Of a DNA stretch of 47,714 nucleotides, positions 1 through 9,100 are shown one piece after another. The stretch is taken from positions 1 to 47,714 of the forward strand of contig NZ_VWRQ01000034.1 in assembly GCF_008635795.1 (NCBI RefSeq), in the 5' to 3' direction. Source of the stretch: Paenibacillus tepidiphilus (GTDB taxonomy: Bacteria; Bacillota; Bacilli; Paenibacillales; Paenibacillaceae). The position numbers and the translations under genes were made by a program. Every line of letters starts with the position of its first letter. The stretch's first letter is position 1. Below the pieces are notes generated by a model that did no database searches, was not told the DNA's origin, and was given only the letters and a program-made list of their open reading frames with translations.

Positions 1-2555
1 GCCGACAGCTTCCCGGCTTCTCCGGCGTCCGCCGCAGCCGTCTGCTCCGCCGCCGCTTCTCCTTCCGCCATTTCACCCAGCGGCTTCGAAATATCTACAC
101 CGAGCAGATATTCCCACATCTTGCCCTCCAGATGGCTGAACGAGCGTTTGGCCGCCTTGCCGAGTGCGCCGATCCGCTCCATGACATCGAGGAATACGCT
201 GATGAGGATGGAACCCAGAGCCGAGATCAGCTTCGTATAGAATTTCTGCAGCGCACCGAGCGCCTGATCGACCTTGGAAGCGAGGAAGTCCAGCGCCTGC
301 GCCGCTTTGGCCTTGAGCTTCTTGGCAATCTGGTTGACCAGCTTCACGGCCTTGTCGACCACACTGTCGATGCGGGCACAGATTCGCTTGGCAATCCCCG
401 GAAATTTCGCGAAGACGACGTTGACGAGCTTCTTCAGCAGGGTACCCAGCCCTTTGATCAGTCCGGTAATCAGCTTGCGGCCGAGCTCAATGAGGCCGAT
501 AACCGCCTGTTTGGCTTTCTCGAAGATGAACTTCACAGCCTTGCGCAGATTGTCAAAAATAAAGTTGACCGCCTTTTTGACCAGCTCCACAACCGCTTCG
601 AATTTATCCTTGATCCAGCCGAGCACACCGCCCTTCTTCTTTTTCTCTTTTTCCTCCTCTTCCTTCTTTTTGCCGTCGGCGTCCTTTTTGGCCTTGCTGT
701 AGGCGACTGTAGCTTCCTGCTCCGCCTCTGACTGCTTCTTCTGCGCTTCGCGCTCCTTCTCCGTGCGGACCTGCTCAATTTCACCCTTCTTCTGCTGAAC
801 CGCTGCCCCGGCTTGCTGCTTATAATCCCCTTCGGCTGCATCCAGCTCGCTCCGCCATTCGCCCCTTAGCTTGTTAACCTCCGCTTTGGCGCCGGACTGC
901 TCCTTGGTCTGCTGATCCTCCGCCTCCTGCTCGGCCTGGCGGATTTGCGTATCGCTTTCGCTCCTGGAGAGCTGGACCTTGTCGTCATACTTCTGTTTCT
1001 CCGCGCCGTATTCGGCCTGCTTCTCGCCAAACCGCTTGTTCATTTCCGGGGCCAATGCCTTGTTCATATTCGCTGCCATACCGCCCGGCAGCTCCAGTGC
1101 AGGAACGGCTTTGCCTGACGGCGCAGCGCTTCCCTTCAGCGCCTTGGCGGACTTCAGGCGTCCGCTGTCCGGTTCGGGATAAATGTCTTCCTCCCCGAAC
1201 GGAACACCGATCTGCTGCTGCTCGGCCTGCTTCGCGGCAGCTACCTCCTGCCCAGCCTCCTGGTTAAATCCGGCCAGCTGATTAGGATCGGCCTCCCCGT
1301 CCATGCGGATGGCTGCCCGCTGGCCGGAGGCCGCGCGGATCTCGCCCAGAATGGCCTCGGGGTTGTCCCCGGAGCCGCCGGAGCGGATATTCATGCCGGC
1401 GGGCAAGCCCGCCGCAGCTGAACCGCCGGAGCGTTCGCTCTTGAAGCCTGCTGCGGCTTTGTGCACCGGCGCCGCCTGCTTCTTCCGGGCCTTCAAGGCC
1501 CGGCCCTTCAGCCCTGTCGGCACAGGAACAGCGGGCAAGCCCTGCTGCGCCTTACGCGCCTGCTTCGACATCGCCTCACCCGAAGCCTGAGCGGCCTGCG
1601 CATAGGCTTCGCCCATCTGGGTCGGCGGCACCTTGGACAGCTGCTCCAGAATCTGTCCCGGGTCCTCGGCGCGGATGTTTATCTTCTTGGCCTTGGCCGG
1701 CGCTTCTTTCTCCCCGGCCATTCCGCCAAGCAGATCGCCAAGCGACGGCTCCTTGGCGGCACCCGCCTCTTTCTCCCCGCCGGCCTTCTCTTCCTTCGGC
1801 TTGGCTTTGGCCGGCTTGGCTTCGCCCTGTTCCCCGCCGGGTTCAGGCTTGCCCGCTTCTGCTGGGGGCGTCTCCCGGCTTTCCTTTGGCTTCGCCTTAT
1901 CGCCTGTAGGCTCAGCCGCCTCCGCTTGCCGTTCACCTTCCGCCTGCGCCTGACGTTCGCCATCAGCTACCGCCTCCGCTTGCGGCTTCTCCTGCTTGGC
2001 CCCCTGTCCCTGCGGGCTGGTCTTCACCAGCCCTTTGGCAGGGGCCTTGGCAGCAGCCAGCTGCTTATCGCCGTCTTCGGCAAGCTTAGATTCTTCCGCT
2101 GCTGCTCCGGAAGCCGGCTGTTTTATAGCTGCCTGTGTTTGCTGCACCTGGACAGGCATCTTTTCCTTCTCCTCCTGCACCTGGGCAGGTATCTCTTCCT
2201 TCTCCTCCGGCACCTGGGCGAGAACGGCATTACCACGCTCCTTCTCGGTAACCGGCGTCTTGCCTGCCGGCTCTCCTGCAGTTGAAGCTTCTGCCTTGTT
2301 TCCCTGCTCCTTCGCCCGGTCAGCGGACAGCTGTCCCAGCACTTCTGCGGCTGCCCGCCGTCCAATAGCCCGCTGCAGCAGGGCTAGCTCTTCCTTCGTC
2401 AATGACTCCGGATTGCGCCGGGCCCGGCGCAGCACCTCCACCGGGTCCGGACCGCGCACAGCTGCCGGCTTCACCGGCTCCAGCGGCTTATGATATAGAA
2501 TCTGCCGGGCGGGAGCTTTATCCTTCTCTTTGCCTACACTAGCGTTGGTCTGCAA
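1..2555 (-). CDS. Large low-complexity/coiled-coil protein, eCIS-associated type (C-terminus beyond window edge)
   Basis: The reading frame is open from a TTG start at 2555 to the window edge (851 codons), preceded by GGGGGAT five bases upstream. The order of parts is: a short basic N-terminus with an RRARRNPESLTKEELALLQR segment; a long Ala/Glu/Lys/Pro-rich disordered region (about residues 75-330); a Gly/Ala-rich linker; a charged coiled coil (about 510-640) ending in a Lys/Glu run; then a series of amphipathic hydrophobic helices (about 641-800) starting GGVLGWIKDKFEAVVELVKK. This layout matches large proteins I know from extracellular contractile injection system loci, often annotated as DUF4157 or putative toxin/cargo proteins. 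That assignment is inference from architecture, since no sheath, tube or baseplate gene is visible. The C-terminus, where a toxin or enzyme domain would be expected, is outside the window. It could instead be a tail tape-measure-like or surface protein. Confidence 0.6.
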   Translation of the reverse strand, partial: MQTNASVGKEKDKAPARQILYHKPLEPVKPAAVRGPDPVEVLRRARRNPESLTKEELALLQRAIGRRAAAEVLGQLSADRAKEQGNKAEASTAGEPAGKTPVTEKERGNAVLAQVPEEKEEIPAQVQEEKEKMPVQVQQTQAAIKQPASGAAAEESKLAEDGDKQLAAAKAPAKGLVKTSPQGQGAKQEKPQAEAVADGERQAQAEGERQAEAAEPTGDKAKPKESRETPPAEAGKPEPGGEQGEAKPAKAKPKEEKAGGEKEAGAAKEPSLGDLLGGMAGEKEAPAKAKKINIRAEDPGQILEQLSKVPPTQMGEAYAQAAQASGEAMSKQARKAQQGLPAVPVPTGLKGRALKARKKQAAPVHKAAAGFKSERSGGSAAAGLPAGMNIRSGGSGDNPEAILGEIRAASGQRAAIRMDGEADPNQLAGFNQEAGQEVAAAKQAEQQQIGVPFGEEDIYPEPDSGRLKSAKALKGSAAPSGKAVPALELPGGMAANMNKALAPEMNKRFGEKQAEYGAEKQKYDDKVQLSRSESDTQIRQAEQEAEDQQTKEQSGAKAEVNKLRGEWRSELDAAEGDYKQQAGAAVQQKKGEIEQVRTEKEREAQKKQSEAEQEATVAYSKAKKDADGKKKEEEEKEKKKKGGVLGWIKDKFEAVVELVKKAVNFIFDNLRKAVKFIFEKAKQAVIGLIELGRKLITGLIKGLGTLLKKLVNVVFAKFPGIAKRICARIDSVVDKAVKLVNQIAKKLKAKAAQALDFLASKVDQALGALQKFYTKLISALGSILISVFLDVMERIGALGKAAKRSFSHLEGKMWEYLLGVDISKPLGEMAEGEAAAEQTAAADAGEAGKLS

Positions 2556-2812
2556 ATCGTATCCCCCTTATGCCAAGATGCACTCTATAGATTAAGTAAA
2601 ATTAGGGGGACTTTTCACAGCCTGAGAAGGAAACTTTTACATATAATGGAGTAACATAAAAAAGCCGCCCAAGGCGGCCGCACGTTGCTGATAAGTATTG
2701 TGATCGTTACAATTCAAGTTTCCTGGCACTTAGGCAATTCACTGGTCGATCGGTGACGCCGATATTCGTGTCAAGTCTGTTTGATCGTTTCTTTCCTTTT
2801 TAAATTGCTGCG
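2556..2812. other. Intergenic gap between the eCIS-type gene and the XhlA-like gene
   Basis: No open frame with a ribosome site was found here. It contains the terminator at 2657-2679 and must contain the promoter of the leftward gene. An AT-rich stretch around 2590-2660 is a plausible place, but no convincing -35/-10 pair was recognised. Confidence 0.4.
2657..2679 (-). terminator. Rho-independent terminator after the XhlA-like gene
   Basis: A six-bp GCCGCC/GGCGGC stem with a three-base loop is followed, reading the minus strand, by six T residues. It lies 134 bp beyond the stop of the XhlA-like gene and just ahead of the eCIS-type gene, so it separates the two transcripts. Confidence 0.75.
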
Positions 2813-3079
2813 CTACCCGACCATCATTTTCAACAGCAATCCGGCTGCCGCAATGAACAGTCCGGCGCTGCTGATGACCGTACCGGCCAGCCAGCGCTGA
2901 TTCTCTCCCTGACGGGCCTTCAGCCTGGACAGCTCATCCCGTATCTCATCCATCCGCAGATGTGCGGATTTGCTGCTCTGCATGGCTTCAAGGGCAATAT
3001 CCCGCGCGGTGTTCATAATATCTAGCTTGGTCTCGACGCGGGTTAGCCGCTGCAGTATCTCATTCATGTCGTCTGCCAT
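2813..3079 (-). CDS. XhlA-like small membrane protein (phage hemolysin/holin family)
   Basis: The 88-residue protein has an N-terminal heptad-rich helix (MNEILQRLTRVETKLDIMN), a charged coiled coil, an NQRWLAGTVISS segment and one C-terminal membrane helix (about residues 66-86). This is the layout and size of B. subtilis XhlA, which acts with the holin XhlB in host lysis by the defective prophage PBSX. GGGGGA stands five bases before the ATG. The gene sits 90 bp after the giant surface-protein gene on the same strand and a terminator follows it. No endolysin or second holin is in the window, so a full lysis cassette is not shown. It may instead be a membrane anchor borrowed by the neighbouring system. 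Confidence 0.65.
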   Translation of the reverse strand: MADDMNEILQRLTRVETKLDIMNTARDIALEAMQSSKSAHLRMDEIRDELSRLKARQGENQRWLAGTVISSAGLFIAAAGLLLKMMVG

Positions 3080-3168
3080 ATCAAGTTCCCCCGGAAGTAG
3101 AGCTGGTTTTGATGAAGCTCCGGACGCCGCCCATCTTGGCTGGACGTCCGGATATAATGCCGTAATGC

Positions 3169-6100
3169 TTAAGGTTCAATGCCTGCTACCAGATTTCCGG
3201 AGGCGTATACGGTTATTTTATTGGTATCCGTGTAATCTGTAGCTGTAGCATTGAAGGAATAATCGTTCGTTTGCATATAAGATGACAGACCGGTCTTCCA
3301 GAAGGTGCTTTGGATCTGCAGCTTTTCTCCCGCCTTGAGCGTTCCTGCCCCGCTGCCGAAGCTGATCTCCAGATAATAATCGCTGCCCGTCTTGCCTGCA
3401 GTCTTCTGGAAGCTGCCTGACACATGCGACAGAACGCTGCGGGAGCTTGAGGAACCGGACACACGGGCGTAGTCAAACAGATAGCCCTGGTTTCTCTCTC
3501 CGTCAATCGTGTAGTAATACCGGATCTTCACATTCGAGAGCTGGATATCGCTGCTTCCCGAATTCTCGATGGAGATCCGCGGTCCAATAACGTTAGTGGT
3601 TGCCGACCGGGTACTGTTGTACGATTGCACCTTGATCATTTGGGTGACGGTGACATATTGCACGGCCGTCGCAGTATTGCCGTTCACATCTGTAACGGTC
3701 CAGGTAACCGGTGTTTTGCCGACCGGGAAGCCGTCCGAAGGGGCATTATTCGTTATCTTAAATCCGAAAATATCCGTGGCGGTTGCCTGGCCGATATTCA
3801 CCGGCGTCTTTGCGCCAGTAGCTATGACAGAGATATCCGCAGGAATCTTCAGCACTGGCTTCGTCTTATCTACTACCGTAATTTTCTGTTCACCAGTGAC
3901 CGTGTTGCCGTTGGCATCCGTCGCGGTCCACAGGACCGTTGTTGTGCCCAGCTCATACGCTTCTGGAGCATTCGAGCTCACGGTTACCGGATAGATATCC
4001 GTGGCTGTGGCTGTTCCAATCACGACCGGCGTCTTCAACGCCGTAGCTTCCACCGTCTTGTCTTCCGGCAGCTTCAGCACCGGCTTCGTCTTGTCGGTAA
4101 CCGTAATTTTTTGTTCACCAGTAATCGTGTTGCCATTGGCATCCGTCGCGGTCCACAGGACCGTTGTTGTACCCAGCTCATACGCTTCTGGAGCATTCGA
4201 TGTTACATTCACCGGATAGATATCGGTCGCTGTGGCTGTTCCGATCACGACCGGCGTCTTCAACGCCGTAGCTTCCACCGTCTTGTCCTCCGGCAGCTTC
4301 AGCACCGGCTTCGTCTTGTCGGTTACTGTAATCTTTTGCTCACCAGTAATCGTGTTGCCATTGGCATCCGTCGCGGTCCACAGGACCGTGGTTGTACCCA
4401 GCTCATACGCTTCTGGAGCATTCGATGTTACATTCACCGGATAGATATCGGTCGCTGTGGCTGTTCCGATCACGACCGGCGTCTTCAACGCCGTAGCTTC
4501 CACCGTCTTGTCCTCCGGTAGCTTCAGCACCGGCTTCGTCTTGTCGGTTACTGTAATCTTTTGCTCACCAGTAATGGTATTGCCGTTAGCATCCGTCGCG
4601 GTCCATAGGACCGTCGTGGTGCCCAGCTCATACGCTTCCGGAGCATTCGAAGTTACATTCACCGGATAGATATCCGTCGCTGTGGCTGTCCCGGTCTCCA
4701 CCGGCGTCTTCAACGACGTAGCTTCCACCGTCTTGTCTTCCGGCAGCGTCAGCACCGGCTTCGTATTGTCCGTGACTGTAATCTTTTGCTCTCCGGTAAT
4801 GGTATTTCCGTTCGCATCCGTCGCGGTCCACAGGACCGTTGTAGTGCCCAGCTCATACGCTTCCGGAGCATTCGAAGTCACGTTCACCGGATAGATATCC
4901 GTCGCTGTGGCTGTCCCGATCTCCACCGGCGTCTTCAAAGCCGTAGCTTCCACCGTCTTGTCCTCCGGCAGCGTTAGCACCGGCTTCGTCTTGTCGACTA
5001 CCTCAATTTTTTGCTCTCCGGTAATGGTATTGCCGTTCGCATCCGTCGCGGTCCACTGGACCGTAGTTGTACCCAGCTCATACGCTTCCGGGGCATTCGA
5101 GGTCACGGTCACCGGATAGATATCCGTCGCTGTGGCTGTCCCGATCTCCACCGGTGTCTTTAAGGCCGTAGCCTCCACCGTCTTGTCTTCCGGCAGCTGC
5201 AGCACCGGCTTCGTCTTGTCGACTACCTCAATTTTTTGCTCTCCGGTAATGGTATTGCCGTTCGCATCCGTCGCGGTCCACAGGACCTTCGTGATGCCCA
5301 GCTCATACGCTTCCGGGGCATTCGAGGTCACGGTCACCGGATAGATATCCGTCGCTGTGGCTGTCCCGATCTCGACCGGCGTCTTCAAAGCCGTCGCTTC
5401 CAGCAGAATATCTGCAGGTACTTTTAAGACCGGCTTGGTCGTATCCTTGATGTTCACGGTCACAATACCCGTAATTTCATTGCCGCTGCTATCCACAGCT
5501 GTCCAGATGACTTTGGTTATGCCCAATGCAAAACGGGCTGTAATATGGCCTTCTTCTGTAATTGGACTCTGCGGATCGAATCCAGGAGCGTTTGTAGTAA
5601 GAACTACCGGGAAGATATCGGCAATTGCCGGCACTTCCAGCTCCACCGGGGTCTCTAAGCCTGTCGCTTCCAGCTCGATCGCCAGTGAGCCCTTGAATGA
5701 CATCGCCGGCTTGGTAGAGTCCTCCACCGTAATCTTCTGCACCGCCGTGGTTACGTTGCCGCTGGTATCCTTAACGGTCCAGAGCACTTCAGTGGTGCCG
5801 AGCGGATAATCCGCCGGTGCATTGGAAGTAACGGTCACCGGGAAGATATCTGATCCTTTCGCTACCCCGATCTCTACCGGAGTCCGCACTGCCGATGCTT
5901 CAGCATGAATGTCTTCAGGGATTTGGATGCCGGGCTTGGTCGTATCGACCACCGTAACCAATTGCTTGGCTGTTGTTTCGTTACCGTTCGCATCCTTGGC
6001 TGTCCAGATAACTTCTGTTGTACCCAGCGGATAATCCGCCGGTGCATCCGATGTAACGGTTACAGGGAAGATATCTGTCGCTTCCGCCAGGCCGATATTT

Positions 6101-9100
6101 ACAGCTGTCTGCACCGCTGAAGCTTCGACCGTAATGTCAGCAGGCGCCTTCAAGTCGGGTTTTATCGTATCTTTCACCGTAATATTCTGTACAACCGTTA
6201 CTTCATTGCCGCTGAAATCTGTGGCCTTCCAATGAATCACTGTCCGTCCTAGAGGAAGATGTGCAGTGATTTCTTCTCCGCCAACCAGCGGTTCAATACC
6301 GATGTAGCCCGGCGCATCCGTGCCGACAACTACAGGGAAGATATCCTGCGGAGCCGGAACCTTCAATTTCACAGGCGTAATGACAGCCGTCGCTTCCAGC
6401 GTCAGGTCAGCAGGTGTAGCCAGCATTGGCTTCGTGGTATCCGTCACCTTGATTTTCTGCACAGCCGTCTGCGTATTGCCACGGGTATCCTTGACGGTCC
6501 AGATCACTTCAGTGATGCCCAGCGGATAATCCGCCGGCGCGTTCGAGGTAAGGGTTACCGGAAATATATCGCTTCCCTGGGCCTTCCCGATGTCCACCGG
6601 CGTCCGCACCGCCGTTGCCTCAACCGCAATATCGGAAGGTACCTCTAATTCCGGTAATGTTGTATCCACTACCGTAATTTTCTGAACCGCCGTTGTCACA
6701 TTGCCGCTTGAATCCTTGGCTGTCCAGGTGACTTCAGTTGTGCCTAGCGGATAATCCGCAGGCGCGTCCGAGGTAACGGTTACGGCAAAGATATCCGTCC
6801 CTGCTGCTTGCCCGATCGCCACGGGTGTCTGTACTGCCGATGCTTCTACCGAAATATCCCCCGGTATCTTGAGCTCTGGCCGTGTCGTATCCGTGATCGT
6901 AACCTTCTGTACCACAGAGGAGAGGTTGCCGTTCTCATCCTTGACCCTCCAGGTTACCGGCGTTGTCCCAAGCGGGAAAGCGGCCGGGGCGTTATGGCTG
7001 ATCTCCGCAATATGGAAGATATCCGATACTGCCGGAGCCTTCAATTCTACCGGAGTTTCCTTTGCACTGGCTTCCAGCTTCAATTCCGCCGGAGGCACAA
7101 TAACAGGCGCGGTCGTATCGACTATCGTAATCGTTTGGGTGCCGGTGGTGATATTGCCATGCTTATCCACCGCCTTCCAGGTGACAAAGGTGTTGCCGAG
7201 CGTATACGCTGCCGGGGCATTGCTGGTGATGGTCACCGCGAAGAGGTCGGTAGCTGTCGCTTTGCCGATATCGACCGGTGTATTCACCGCCGTTGCTTCC
7301 TTACGGATATCGCCGGGCACCTGCAGAACCGGAGCGGTGCTGTCGGTGACCTTCACTTCCTGCTTGCCTGTCGACGTTCTGCCGTTCGCATCCGTTGCGG
7401 TCCAGGTGACCGTCGTAATGCCGACCGGATAATCCGCTGGTGCATCGCTGGTTACCTTCACCGGGAAGATATCCGTGGCCGTAGCCTGCCCGATCTCCAC
7501 CTTGGTCCGGTCTCCGGTCGCTTCTGCCTTGGCTGCCGCAGGCACCTCAAGCTGCGGATCCGTCGTATCGGTCACCGTAACCTTCTGGATATCGATAGCC
7601 ACATTACCGCTGGCATCCTTCGCCATCCACTTCACTTCAGTAAGTCCTACGGGGAAATCCTGCGGAGCATCGTTCGTAAGCTTGACTTCGAACAGATCCG
7701 TGGCCTTCGCCTGCCCAAGAGCTACGATCGAGCGCACGGCTGTAGCTTCCACAGTTACATCTCCCGGCGCTTCGAGCAGCGGATTCGTGGTATCGACAAC
7801 CTGAACCTTTTGCGTACCCTCGGTCGTATTGCCGTTTGCATCCGTGATCGTCCAATGTACCACCGTCTCGCCAAGCGGATAATCCGCCGGGGCATCATTC
7901 GCCACCGTCACCGGGAAAATTTCCGAAATGACCGGCTTGCCGAGTTCAACAGGAGTGCGGACCCCGGTTGCTTCTGCCTTTCGATCCCCGGGCAAGGTAA
8001 CCAGCGGTGCCGTGGTGTCCACCACATTGATTTCCTGTTTGCCGGTTGTGATATTGTCATGTTCATCCGTTGCCGTCCAGGTGACTACCGTAATTCCTAC
8101 GCCAAAAGCTTTCGGCGCGTTATGGGTTACCGTAACCTTGAAAATATCTGTAGCCTGCGCTGCGCCTAAATCCACAGGTGTCTCAATACCCGTAGCTTCT
8201 ACAGTTTTATTGTCCGGCACGGCAAGTACCGGTGCGGTCTTGTCTGTAACCGTAATCTTTTGCACTTTGTGTGTCACATTGCCATTCTCATCCTTGGCCG
8301 TCCAGACCACCTCGGTCGTGCCGACCGGATAATCTGCCAGCGCATTGTTCGACAAGAGAACCTCGAAGATATCCTTGGCCGAGCCCTTGCCGATATCCAG
8401 CTGCATCCGTTTCGCCGTCGCTTCCACAGTAATGTCCTGCGGGATGGTCAGCTCAGGTTTGGTGGTATCGGTGATTGTAACGATCTGCTCCGCCAGCGTG
8501 ACATTTCCGTTAGCATCCTCCGCTTTCCAGACCACCTTCGTGGTTCCGACCGGATAGTCCGCAGGTGCATTATTCGTTACCGTAACCTTGAAAATATCGC
8601 TGGCCGTAGCCTTTCCAATATCAACCGCAGTCCGTCTCGCTGCTGCTTCAGTGGTAATATCGGCCGGTGCATTCAGCTGCGGCTTCGTCCGGTCAACGAT
8701 AATTACATTTTGCTTCGCGGTAATTTCATTGCCGTTCGCATCCGTAGCCGTCCAGATCACCTCGGTCGTGCCGACCGGAAACGTCTTCGGCGCATTGTTC
8801 TGCACAATGACCGGGAAAATATCGGTTGCCGATGCGCCGCTTAACACAACAGGCGTCAGCTCTGCCGTAGCTTCCACCACTACATCGCCCTGCACGGTAA
8901 GCACAGGCCTCGTAGTATCCTTCACCGTTATCTTCTGTACCTGTGAGGACTTGAGGCCAACCGGATCGACAGCCGTCCATTTAACGGTGGTTACGCCGAT
9001 TGGATAATCGGCCGGCGCGTCGTTCGTAATTACGACATCCGGTATGGACACATCCTGTACAGTAGCCTGGCCAATGGCAACAGGCGTACGGACTGCCGCA

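Noticed and set aside
1461..2285. A 274-residue Leu/Arg-rich plus-strand frame
   Set aside because: It is the complement of the Ala/Glu/Lys-rich eCIS-type protein, which has the ribosome site and continuous frame.
3120..3151. Hairpin after the giant gene as a terminator
   Set aside because: Only a seven-bp stem with an 18-base loop and no T-run; transcription may continue into the XhlA-like gene.
4001..5809. A series of 70-residue plus-strand frames repeating every 225 bp, looking like tandem small genes
   Set aside because: They are the antisense shadow of the in-frame HYR repeats. None has a ribosome site and the opposite strand carries a coherent domain protein.
6808..8169. A 453-residue plus-strand frame
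   Set aside because: Antisense shadow of the giant HYR gene, rich in Arg, His and Cys with no recognisable fold.
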